A DNA stretch of 56,479 bases. Source: a virus. A program made the position numbers and the translations under genes. Numbering within the stretch: the first letter of the stretch is position 1; each line of letters starts with the position of its first letter. A model generated the notes under the pieces. The model saw only the letters and a program-made list of their open reading frames with translations, was not told the origin of the DNA and ran no database searches. Positions 1 to 4,844 of the stretch are shown here, piece after piece. Location of the stretch: the IMG/VR virus record IMGVR_UViG_3300031688_001404, positions 1 to 56,479 of that record, one strand, 5' to 3'.

Positions 1-13
1 GAATAGCGCCGCC

Positions 14-131
14 TCTGTTATCGTCAACTCGCATAATTAACATGTATTTGTTACGAGTGTAACGCTATCGTTGTCGTTGTATGTCACGATAACAGAAGCG
101 ATTTCTGTAAATGTATAAGACAAATCTTATA
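14..131 (-). ncRNA. Structured spacer RNA (candidate)
   Basis: An 11-bp perfect inverted repeat pairs 14-24 with 86-96. It encloses a second stem, 27-31 with 54-58. An 8-bp hairpin with a 4-nt loop follows at 112-131. There is no convincing ORF. It lies at the downstream end of the tRNA array and may be a processing signal or a small RNA. Confidence 0.4.
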
Positions 132-147
132 CAAAAATAAATTATAG

Positions 148-225
148 TGGTGGGCCTACTTGGACTTGAACCAAGGATCTTACGATTATGAGTCGTCTGC
201 TTTAAACCAACTAAGCTATAGGCCC
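148..225 (-). tRNA. tRNA-Ile2 (CAT, probably lysidine-modified)
   Basis: Perfect 7-bp acceptor stem (219-225 with 152-158), normal D and T arms, encoded CCA at 148-150 and anticodon loop CTCATAA. The anticodon region (GACGACTCATAATCGT) closely resembles bacterial tRNA-Ile2, so the CAT is more likely read as isoleucine (k2CAU) than methionine. Confidence 0.85.
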
Positions 226-230
226 TAATG

Positions 231-303
231 TGGTAGCGGAAAGAGTAATCGAAACTCAACCTCGCGGGTTATGAGCCCGGAGTGCATACCTTAGCATCCC
301 GCA
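231..303 (-). tRNA. tRNA-Met (CAT), initiator-like
   Basis: Cloverleaf with loop CTCATAA and encoded CCA (231-233). The anticodon stem has three consecutive G-C pairs (GGG/CCC), and position 1 is unpaired with 72 (U.U). Both are initiator hallmarks. The D arm is short and the T stem has 4 pairs. Initiator identity is an inference from these two features. Confidence 0.7.
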
Positions 304-310
304 TTAAAAT

Positions 311-380
311 TGGTATCACCAACTGGAATCGAACCAGTAACGACTACTTCGCCTAACCTTACCAATTGGCAAATGATGAT
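311..380 (-). pseudogene. Degenerate tRNA lacking a normal anticodon arm
   Basis: Acceptor stem (374-380 with 315-321), CCA and a perfect T arm (ACTGG TTCGATT CCAGT) are intact, and the D arm resembles glutamine tRNA. Only about 17 nt lie between D and T arms. The sole possible stem (GGCGA/TCGTT) closes a 5-nt loop AGTAG with no variable loop and no U33-anticodon. It looks like an internal deletion product. Confidence 0.6.
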
Positions 381-390
381 ATAAAAATGT

Positions 391-465
391 GCTTGTCTCA
401 CCCCCTCACCTAATAACATCATGAGGGGCTATGCCTGATGTTACCTGAGTATCTACTTGACAAGC
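391..465 (-). ncRNA. H-type pseudoknot RNA between tRNAs
   Basis: Three perfect pairings nest as a pseudoknot. Outer stem 391-397 with 459-465 (7 bp, tRNA-acceptor-like, followed by unpaired A). Stem one 414-421 with 436-443 (8 bp). Stem two 402-408 with 422-428 (7 bp), whose 3' strand lies in the loop of stem one. Positions 421/422 abut, so the helices could stack. No T loop or anticodon is present. The family is not recognised. Confidence 0.6.
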
Positions 466-490
466 GATGATACTGTACGCTCTTTAAAAT

Positions 491-565
491 TGGTGTCCCA
501 TCAAGGAGTCGAACCCTGATCTATGGAGTAGAAATCCACTGCACTATCCATTATGCTAATGGGAC
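491..565 (-). tRNA. tRNA-Arg (TCT)
   Basis: Complete cloverleaf; acceptor GTCCCAT pairs with its 3' partner, encoded CCA, anticodon loop TTTCTAC in a 5-bp stem, T loop TTCGACT. Confidence 0.9.
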
Positions 566-642
566 AAATTATATTATACATGGTTTATTCCTATAAAATA
601 GTTACATCATCTGACGAACTATCTATTTAGCACTATCTAAAA

Positions 643-733
643 TGGCAGAGAGTGAGAGGTTCGAACTCTCGAAGGGCTATGAACCCTTGCTGGTTTTCAA
701 GACCAGTGCATTCGACCACTCTGCCAACTCTCT
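643..733 (-). tRNA. tRNA-Ser (TGA)
   Basis: Class II tRNA with long variable arm; anticodon loop CTTGAAA in stem CTGGT/ACCAG, discriminator G, encoded CCA, 7-bp acceptor AGAGAGT. Confidence 0.92.
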
Positions 734-780
734 ATAAAACGTTGTTTCAAACTTCTGGTCAAGAAATTTGATCTTAAATG

Positions 781-856
781 TGGCGCCAACGATGGGTTTC
801 GATCCCACTACCTCGACCTTGACAGGGTCGCGCTCTCCCGAGTGAGCTACGTCAGC
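781..856 (-). tRNA. tRNA-Asp (GTC)
   Basis: Complete cloverleaf; anticodon loop CTGTCAA in stem CGACC/GGTCG, discriminator G typical of Asp, encoded CCA. The acceptor has G.U pairs. Confidence 0.9.
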
Positions 857-862
857 AAAAAT

Positions 863-988
863 AATATTAAGAAGTTAGCCGAGTCTACATGCACTTACAG
901 ATGCACATTTCGCTGACTACACATAACTGTAACTATATGCAATGAACCGACTCTCTCTTATGAGCCGCTAGGGTAACTACTTAATACT
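863..988 (-). ncRNA. Long-stem structured spacer RNA (candidate)
   Basis: A 15-position stem pairs 863-877 with 974-988 (one mismatch, one G.U). Inner stems are 881-885 with 949-953 and 895-900 with 927-932. There is no ORF of note. It lies between tRNA-Asp and tRNA-Thr and would be co-transcribed with them. Family unknown. Confidence 0.45.
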
Positions 989-999
989 ACTTTAAAAAA

Positions 1000-1073
1000 T
1001 GGTGCCCAATGATGGAATCGAACCACCAACTAATGCTTACAAGGCAATTGTTATACCACTTAACTAATCGGGC
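1000..1073 (-). tRNA. tRNA-Thr (TGT)
   Basis: Acceptor GCCCGAT, encoded CCA, anticodon loop CTTGTAA, T loop TTCGATT. The anticodon stem has one U.U mismatch. Confidence 0.85.
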
Positions 1074-1083
1074 GCAACCGCAC

Positions 1084-1162
1084 CACATCGTCATTGTTTC
1101 AGATGTGATGCTATCAGTTTTCTTCGTATCTTCTCAGGATATCCTGTAAGAAGGAATAAACT
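1084..1162 (-). ncRNA. Structured spacer (hairpins and 12-bp palindrome)
   Basis: A 6-bp stem pairs 1084-1089 with 1102-1107. A second stem (1117-1121 with 1158-1162, continued by 1120-1124 with 1148-1152) encloses the perfect palindrome CAGGATATCCTG at 1135-1146. There is no ORF. It lies between tRNA-Thr and tRNA-Asn. Confidence 0.35.
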
Positions 1163-1173
1163 AACTATGAAAA

Positions 1174-1249
1174 TGGCTCCTGAAGTTGGGCTCGAACCAA
1201 CGACAAATAGATTAACAGTCTACTGCTCTACCAACTGAGCTATTCAGGA
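1174..1249 (-). tRNA. tRNA-Asn (GTT)
   Basis: Complete cloverleaf; acceptor TCCTGAA, discriminator G, encoded CCA, anticodon loop CTGTTAA in stem TAGA/TCTA. Confidence 0.92.
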
Positions 1250-1305
1250 ATTAAACTTTATTTAAAATAAACTTTAAAATATACTATCGTTTAACTATCG
1301 TTGGT

Positions 1306-1594
1306 TCCAATATACAGGGATTAGTCTGTATACATTAAACCTATTGTCGTTCAGCGATTCCCTTCAAATTTCAGCACGCACCCTTATGCTTACTACGATC
1401 TGGCTCTACCCAATAGCATATATTAAAATACACTTTTGCATACACATTATTTAACAACCGCTTGTCTACGACAGGGATGATTAATCCCACACAGCAAGTC
1501 CCTTGTCATTTAGCGATTCCCTTCAACGTTCAGCACGAATCACCATACCTACTAAAATCAGTATCTACCTAATGTGTATACAAAAGAACACTTT
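1306..1594 (-). ncRNA. Duplicated structured RNA element (two diverged copies)
   Basis: Two related copies of about 75-90 nt, near 1341-1432 and 1498-1594, share blocks such as AGCGATTCCCTTCAA, TTCAGCACG and TCTACC in the same order. Copy 1 has hairpin 1311-1317 with 1326-1332 and stem 1341-1346 with 1411-1416. Copy 2 sits inside a perfect 10-bp stem (1440-1449 with 1570-1579) and holds hairpin 1474-1478 with 1484-1488. No ORF is present. Size, ornate folding and position beside phage tRNAs recall GOLLD/ROOL-type RNAs, but I cannot match either by eye. A sigma70 promoter lies just upstream at 1598-1626. Confidence 0.45.
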
Positions 1595-1597
1595 AAT

Positions 1598-1626
1598 AGT
1601 ATAACAAAGTTTCATAACAATGTCAA
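1598..1626 (-). promoter_or_regulatory. sigma70-type promoter (TTGACA-N17-TATACT)
   Basis: -35 at 1621-1626 and -10 at 1598-1603 with a 17-nt spacer. It fires into the duplicated RNA element and the downstream tRNA block. Confidence 0.7.
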
Positions 1627-1783
1627 TAACTATTTTAATTCATTTTAAAATATATTATTGTTAACTATCGTCAGACACCTTAATGGTTCTACTTCCAACA
1701 TCAAGCCCTACTTTCATCAACAATAATACATATTAAAACAAACTATTTTTAAAGAGCGTGTTGATCTCTCAACTTGTTCTACT
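1627..1783. other. AT-rich non-coding leader between promoters
   Basis: No ORF longer than a few codons on either strand. The only structure seen is a short hairpin GTTGA/TCAAC at 1760-1773 at the start of the transcript expected from the promoter at 1784-1812. Confidence 0.4.
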
Positions 1784-1812
1784 ATTATATCAAACTTATT
1801 AACTATTGTCAA
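1784..1812 (-). promoter_or_regulatory. sigma70-type promoter (TTGACA-N17-TATAAT)
   Basis: Perfect consensus hexamers with -35 at 1807-1812 and -10 at 1784-1789, spacer 17. It is the middle of three promoters stacked within 360 nt ahead of the tRNA block. Confidence 0.75.
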
Positions 1813-1925
1813 CTACTATTTTAAACTATTTTAAACTATTTCTAAATTAGTGACTTGAAATACGTCAGCATAAACTTCTTATTTATTTATCAAAAAACTT
1901 TATGTCTTTCTCAAAACGTTGTGCT

Positions 1926-1954
1926 ATTGTAACGCATTATACTTCTCTTGTCAA
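1926..1954 (-). promoter_or_regulatory. sigma70-type promoter (TTGACA-N17-TACAAT)
   Basis: -35 at 1949-1954, -10 at 1926-1931, spacer 17. It lies just downstream of the IscA-like gene and directs transcription into the tRNA array. Confidence 0.7.
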
Positions 1955-1972
1955 CACTTATTTAATAAAATA

Positions 1973-2296
1973 TTATACAGTGAAACTTTCGCCACAACCG
2001 CATTCGTCTTTTGCGTTTGGATTATTAAATCTGAATCCTTCGTTGAGTCCATCACGTCCATAATCCAACTCAGTACCGTCAAGGTATGTTAAACCTTTAG
2101 GATCTACTACAATACTTATTTCATTTGATACAAAGACTGTATCATTCTCGTCAATATTATCGACAAACTCTACTATGTATGCAAGACCAGAACAACCTGT
2201 TGTTCTTACACCTACACGTACACCGTACGTAGGTCCTCTGTTGATCATGTAATCTGATATGCGCTCTGATGCTTCTTTAGATAATGTAATTGCCAT
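1973..2296 (-). CDS. A-type iron-sulfur carrier protein (IscA/ErpA-like)
   Basis: 107 residues, the usual IscA length. The three cluster-binding cysteines are present: one in TGCSG near residue 35 and two in CGCGESF at the C-terminus. A-type carriers pass Fe-S clusters to apo-enzymes in the cytoplasm. The gene sits inside the tRNA array, with an AGGAG ribosome site and a CATAAATA late promoter 27 nt upstream of the start. Many radical SAM (4Fe-4S) enzymes are encoded in this window, so cluster supply to them is a reasonable inference. The specific subfamily (IscA, ErpA, SufA) cannot be settled by eye. Confidence 0.88.
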   Translation of the reverse strand: MAITLSKEASERISDYMINRGPTYGVRVGVRTTGCSGLAYIVEFVDNIDENDTVFVSNEISIVVDPKGLTYLDGTELDYGRDGLNEGFRFNNPNAKDECGCGESFTV

Positions 2297-2322
2297 TATA
2301 TGGTTTCTCCTATATATGGTTG

Positions 2323-2330
2323 TATTTATG
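2323..2330 (-). promoter_or_regulatory. T4-type late promoter (CATAAATA)
   Basis: Octamer 27 nt upstream of the IscA-like start, matching T4-family late promoters in sequence and spacing. Confidence 0.55.
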
Positions 2331-2331
2331 T

Positions 2332-2409
2332 TGGTACCGCAAGTAGGGATCGAACCTACAACATCTGGTTTCTAAAACCAGCACCTCTACCTATTTGGGT
2401 CACTGCGGC
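2332..2409 (-). tRNA. tRNA-Leu (TAG) with short variable loop
   Basis: Anticodon loop TTTAGAA in a perfect stem CTGGT/ACCAG, T loop TTCGATC, encoded CCA, acceptor GCCGCAG with terminal G.U pairs. The D region resembles bacterial tRNA-Leu(UAG), but the variable loop is only about 5 nt instead of the long class II arm. Confidence 0.8.
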
Positions 2410-2416
2410 TTAAAAG

Positions 2417-2502
2417 TGGTGCAGGATGAAGGAATTGAACCTACTTGCGCATTACACGCTACGGATTTACAATCCGCTGTCTCACCATGAGTCGTATCCT
2501 GC
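2417..2502 (-). tRNA. tRNA-Tyr (GTA)
   Basis: Class II tRNA with long variable arm; anticodon loop TTGTAAA, perfect acceptor GCAGGAT, encoded CCA. Confidence 0.92.
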
Positions 2503-2513
2503 TTAAAAATAAT

Positions 2514-2612
2514 TTATCTTGGTAGGATTTGCACCTACATGCATGGAAACATCATTCTCATAGCATTGACGATGTATGAGGGATTCCACTGCTTTAATTA
2601 AGCAACAAGATA
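2514..2612 (-). tRNA. tRNA-like gene, Gly (CCC), interrupted in the anticodon loop
   Basis: Canonical parts: 7-bp acceptor (2606-2612 with 2515-2521), U8, 4-bp D stem GCTT/AAGC with a 5-nt loop, 5-bp T stem GTAGG/CCTAC with loop TGCAAAT, 4-nt variable loop. The anticodon stem GTGGA (2585-2589) pairs with TCCAT (2543-2547), but the loop is 37 nt rather than 7. It begins A-U33-CCC, predicting anticodon CCC. The roughly 30-nt excess forms its own stem CTCATA/TATGAG. No CCA is encoded, and the D loop lacks the usual GG. It could be an intron, an insertion in a dead tRNA, or a non-tRNA structured RNA. Confidence 0.5.
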
Positions 2613-2616
2613 AAAA

Positions 2617-2719
2617 GGGTGGCAGTAGAGGTCAACACCCTCTTGAGCAGCGAACTATTTGTTCCAATACCAACTCCCCCGTAGGTTTCACGATATGGTT
2701 CTCAACTGCTTAACTACCT
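2617..2719 (-). ncRNA. tRNA-like element with oversized central domain
   Basis: Ends look tRNA-like: GGTAGT (2713-2718) pairs with ACTGCC (2621-2626), U8-A9 follows, and a 5-bp T stem AGAGG/CCTCT closes a 7-nt loop. The only good central stem is AGCAG (2706-2710) with CTGCT (2646-2650), enclosing about 55 nt that start UU-GAG. There is no normal D arm. This may be an interrupted Leu(GAG)-like or degenerate tRNA. Confidence 0.35.
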
Positions 2720-2724
2720 TAATG

Positions 2725-2799
2725 TGGCACACCGACTAGGACTTGAACCTAGAATACGAAGTTTGGAATCTCGCGTGTTTCCATTGACACTACCGATGC
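2725..2799 (-). tRNA. tRNA-Trp (CCA)
   Basis: Discriminator G, encoded CCA, acceptor GCATCGG with G.U pairs, T arm CTAGG TTCAAGT CCTAG. Anticodon loop TTCCAAA gives CCA. The 31:39 pair is mismatched; a shifted reading (TCC, Gly) leaves two stem mismatches, so Trp is preferred. Confidence 0.8.
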
Positions 2800-2812
2800 A
2801 TTAAAAATAATT

Positions 2813-2910
2813 TGTCTTAACAGGATTATGCAATACCTGTATCTCTCGCTGATTGCAAGATTCTATTCTTGAGTATCGTCATACCCAAATGCCATATTAA
2901 ACTATAAGAC
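2813..2910 (-). ncRNA. tRNA-like element, unresolved
   Basis: GTCTTA (2905-2910) pairs with TAAGAC (2814-2819) as an acceptor-like stem. A 5-bp T-like stem ACAGG/CCTGT closes an 11-nt loop. The centre holds hairpins GTAT/ATAC and CAAGA/TCTTG but no identifiable anticodon arm. Similar in size to the interrupted tRNA at 2514-2612. Confidence 0.3.
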
Positions 2911-2915
2911 AAAAA

Positions 2916-2992
2916 TGGTATCCCCACCGGGCGACGATCCCGGTTCGCTAGAGTGAAAGTCTAGTGATTTAACCAACGTAATCTATGGGGAT
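2916..2992 (-). tRNA. tRNA-Glu (TTC)
   Basis: Perfect acceptor ATCCCCA, encoded CCA, anticodon loop CTTTCAC in perfect 5-bp stem CTAGA/TCTAG. Confidence 0.92.
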
Positions 2993-2999
2993 GTAATTC

Positions 3000-3033
3000 T
3001 TCCCGTATGTCCTAACCGATAGACGAACGGAAC
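3000..3033 (-). pseudogene. tRNA remnant: acceptor stem plus D arm only
   Basis: 34 nt. The segment GTTCCGT-TC-GTCTATCGGTTAGGAC reads like the 5' part of a Glu tRNA, and directly afterwards ACGGGAA re-pairs with the acceptor strand (6 bp). Anticodon and T arms are absent. It looks like an internal deletion of a tRNA gene that kept a closed minihelix. Confidence 0.5.
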
Positions 3034-3040
3034 TTAAAAT

Positions 3041-3117
3041 TGGAGCGCGGTATCGGATTTGCACCGATGGTTGTACGGGTTTGCAAGCCGCTCCGTTGGC
3101 TACTCTGGCAACCGCGC
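3041..3117 (-). tRNA. tRNA-Cys (GCA)
   Basis: Acceptor GCGCGGT, discriminator U73 as expected for Cys, encoded CCA, anticodon loop TTGCAAA, T arm ATCGG/CCGAT. Confidence 0.9.
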
Positions 3118-3123
3118 TAAAAG

Positions 3124-3209
3124 TGGCGGAAGAAGTAGGTTACGATCCCAAACCCTTTCGAGCCGATTGACTTAGCAAGTCATCCTAGTCCCAGACTAGA
3201 TCATCTTCC
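3124..3209 (-). tRNA. tRNA-Ser (GCT)
   Basis: Class II with long variable arm; anticodon loop TTGCTAA, discriminator G, encoded CCA. The T stem is weaker than in its neighbours. Confidence 0.85.
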
Positions 3210-3219
3210 ATAAAATAAG

Positions 3220-3297
3220 TGGTGTGATCGCCGGGGTATGATCCCGGATCTACAAGGTTCACAACCTTGGGCATTTGCCAGTTATGCTACGATCACC
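3220..3297 (-). tRNA. tRNA-His (GTG)
   Basis: Perfect acceptor GTGATCG/CGATCAC, anticodon loop TTGTGAA in perfect stem CAAGG/CCTTG, encoded CCA. The extra 5' G typical of His is present (3297). Position 73 is A rather than the usual bacterial C. Confidence 0.9.
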
Positions 3298-3305
3298 ATC
3301 AAAGC

Positions 3306-3440
3306 GGTTTACTATTTGGGAGTCGAACCCTTACGTTGCCTGTAACGCGATACACCAAGCCTTCCTTAATGTATCCGAGGAGTTGAACCTCAATATTTAA
3401 CGTCAGTTTCCGGAAACGTAGACGGCAGCCAGCATAGTAA
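3306..3440 (-). ncRNA. Composite tRNA-like element with long central insert
   Basis: TTACTAT (3434-3440) pairs perfectly with ATAGTAA (3309-3315) like an acceptor stem, followed by unpaired A and CC. A T-like arm GGG TTCGACT CCC sits beside it. Stem TACGT (3416-3420) pairs with ACGTA (3332-3336); the enclosed loop of about 79 nt starts U-U33-CCG, as for Arg(CCG). Inside are another T-like arm (GAGG TTCAACT CCTC) and hairpins GATACA/TGTATC and CGTT/AACG. There is no proper D arm. It could be an interrupted tRNA, or two decayed tRNAs folded together. Confidence 0.35.
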
Positions 3441-3443
3441 ATT

Positions 3444-3516
3444 TGGCACTCCTGGAATGAATCGAACATTCGCAAGTCGGGGTCGAAACCCAACTGCCAG
3501 TTCCACTGGCAAGAGT
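3444..3516 (-). tRNA. tRNA-Arg (TCG)
   Basis: Acceptor ACTCTTG, discriminator G, encoded CCA, anticodon loop TTTCGAC, T loop TTCGATT. Confidence 0.9.
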
Positions 3517-3570
3517 ATTAAATTGTATTTTTATATCTAATAAAAGACACGAGATATACACTATCTCTAA

Positions 3571-3646
3571 TGGTCAGGGAAGAAGGACTTGAACCCTCGT
3601 CTCAGGCATCCAAGGCCCGTGCTAAACCAAACTCAGCTATACCCTG
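3571..3646 (-). tRNA. tRNA-Pro (TGG)
   Basis: C1-G72 acceptor typical of bacterial Pro, discriminator A, encoded CCA, anticodon loop CTTGGAT in stem CGGGC/GCCTG. Confidence 0.9.
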
Positions 3647-3655
3647 TAAAACTTG

Positions 3656-3732
3656 TGGTGGATTGTAATGGATTTGAACCATTGATCTTCACCGTATGAA
3701 GGTGCTGCATTAAGCCACTATGCTAACAATCC
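3656..3732 (-). tRNA. tRNA-Met (CAT), elongator-like
   Basis: Perfect acceptor GGATTGT/ACAATCC including the 1:72 pair, encoded CCA, anticodon loop TTCATAC, T loop TTCAAAT. The paired 1:72 separates it from the initiator-like gene at 231-303. Confidence 0.88.
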
Positions 3733-3779
3733 GTAATTTTATAGTTCACACTTATGGCAGTGAATCTCCAATTTTAAAA

Positions 3780-3853
3780 TGGTACTCAGTGAAGGTAACG
3801 ATCCTTCGTCTATCGCTTATCGAGCGATGGCTCTACCTTTGAGCTAACCGAGC
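3780..3853 (-). tRNA. tRNA-Ile (GAT)
   Basis: Acceptor GCTCGGT with G.U pairs, encoded CCA, anticodon loop TCGATAA in perfect stem ATCGC/GCGAT. Confidence 0.9.
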
Positions 3854-3855
3854 AT

Positions 3856-4018
3856 TATACTGAAAAACACTCTATGAATGCTTTTTAGTATAAAAATATA
3901 CTGTCATAATTTTACTCATTCTAACTAGAACTTTCAATCCTACAACACGCCATTTTAGAGATATTATTTAAAGTGTAATCTCAGCGACCTCGTTCCGCTT
4001 CTACTTTTACACTGTCAT
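3856..4018. other. Non-coding stretch with two hairpins
   Basis: Inverted repeat TATACT...AGTATA, continued by A5/T5, spans about 3857-3893. AGTGTAA pairs with TTACACT around 3974-4014 and encloses AGCG/CGCT. No ORF seen. It separates the terminator at 4019-4052 from the tRNA array. Confidence 0.35.
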
Positions 4019-4052
4019 AAAAAAACCCGCTTTGCTTTCGCTTGGCGGGTTT
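4019..4052 (-). terminator. Rho-independent terminator
   Basis: 8-bp stem AAACCCGC/GCGGGTTT (4023-4030 with 4045-4052) followed on the minus strand by a run of seven T. It ends transcripts from the small genes upstream before the tRNA array. Confidence 0.85.
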
Positions 4053-4078
4053 CTTAGAAATTTATTGGATTTAATGGC

Positions 4079-4192
4079 TTAATATAATCCATCATCCTCG
4101 TCTAAGAAACTCGCGGGCACATTCATAATCTCCGGCTGATACCAGCGTTGACTATCTAGTTTACTATGTAAATTACAGAATGTGTTTAACAT
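4079..4192 (-). CDS. Small hypothetical protein (37 aa)
   Basis: Begins MLNTFCNLH and has an acidic C-terminus (FLDEDDGLY). It lies just downstream of a consensus sigma70 promoter (4242-4270), has an AAGAGAA ribosome-binding stretch, and is followed by a terminator. That arrangement supports a real gene. Function unknown. Confidence 0.5.
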   Translation of the reverse strand: MLNTFCNLHSKLDSQRWYQPEIMNVPASFLDEDDGLY

Positions 4193-4241
4193 CGTTTCGT
4201 TCTCTTGTTTATTACAGTTATCTTTAACTGTTTATGTTATA

Positions 4242-4270
4242 AGTATAACAGACTATTTCTATCTTGTCAA
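4242..4270 (-). promoter_or_regulatory. sigma70-type promoter, copy A of a tandem pair
   Basis: -35 TTGACA at 4265-4270, -10 TATACT at 4242-4247, 17-nt spacer. The spacer shares AAATAGTCTGT with copy B at 4356-4384, so the promoter region is duplicated. Confidence 0.75.
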
Positions 4271-4355
4271 CACTTATTTTAACTTTATTTCTTATGATTC
4301 TATTTATCTTTTTCGGTTCAAAATGCTTAGTTACGCTTCTCAAACCTATGTAATA

Positions 4356-4384
4356 AGTGTAACAGACTATTTCGTTCTTGTCAA
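4356..4384 (-). promoter_or_regulatory. sigma70-type promoter, copy B of a tandem pair
   Basis: -35 TTGACA at 4379-4384, -10 TACACT at 4356-4361, 17-nt spacer. Located immediately after the 67-aa gene. The 85 nt between copies A and B hold no ORF. Confidence 0.7.
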
Positions 4385-4415
4385 CACTTATTTTCAATTA
4401 AATACTTAGTTACAT

Positions 4416-4619
4416 TTAGTCCTGTAACATCTTAAAGTAAACAGTTTCTTCACCCGTTTCTTTGTTAATTGCAGCAATGTACGGATCATTTGCATTTGGT
4501 GCAGTTGACCCAATGTAATGCCACGACATACCATCTGCTTTATTCTTCTCTACCTGATTTAAAAACTCTGCATTGTCTACTGTGAACAATGCCCCAATTA
4601 GTGCTAGTGCTACAATCAT
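4416..4619 (-). CDS. Small exported or membrane-anchored protein (67 aa)
   Basis: The first 13 residues (MIVALALIGALFT) are hydrophobic, like a short signal peptide or anchor, followed by a hydrophilic domain. No known domain recognised. A TATAAATA late promoter lies 28 nt upstream, pointing to late expression. Confidence 0.6.
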   Translation of the reverse strand: MIVALALIGALFTVDNAEFLNQVEKNKADGMSWHYIGSTAPNANDPYIAAINKETGEETVYFKMLQD

Positions 4620-4646
4620 TACTTTTCCCTACGCTTAGTTAAACTA

Positions 4647-4654
4647 TATTTATA
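4647..4654 (-). promoter_or_regulatory. T4-type late promoter (TATAAATA)
   Basis: Exact T4 late consensus 28 nt upstream of the start at 4619. Confidence 0.6.
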
Positions 4655-4670
4655 TTAGACAAAACTCTAA

Positions 4671-4788
4671 CGGAGTTGGAGGGATTCGAACCCACGACCT
4701 TCTATCTATGTAATGCAGGGTATTAGGTAATTAATCTAATGCTACATCACCGAGGATAGACGCTTCTCCCAGACTGCGCTACAACCCA
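4671..4788 (-). tRNA. tRNA-like gene, Pro (CGG), interrupted in the anticodon loop
   Basis: Acceptor TGGGTTG/CAACTCC (6 of 7 pairs), U8-A9, a normal D arm with GGG, T loop TTCGAAT and a 5-nt variable loop are all present and Pro-like. Anticodon stem CTATC (4755-4759) pairs with GATAG (4702-4706). The loop is 48 nt and starts C-U33-CGG. The roughly 41-nt excess folds as a hairpin (TGTA/TACA, GCA/TGC, TTAG/CTAA). No CCA is encoded. The gene is flanked by a 9-bp inverted repeat (4656-4664 with 4794-4802). Confidence 0.55.
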
Positions 4789-4844
4789 AACCCTTTTGTC
4801 TAGAACAAGGTCAGATATACGTTACAGTTCTGTCTAATATAAAC

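Noticed and set aside
65-259. Minus-strand ORF of 64 codons
   Set aside because: Covers tRNA-Ile2 and part of the initiator-like tRNA, so it is a chance reading frame.
3299-3493. Minus-strand ORF of 64 codons
   Set aside because: Runs across tRNA-Arg(TCG) and a tRNA-like element; composition and context fit RNA genes, not protein.
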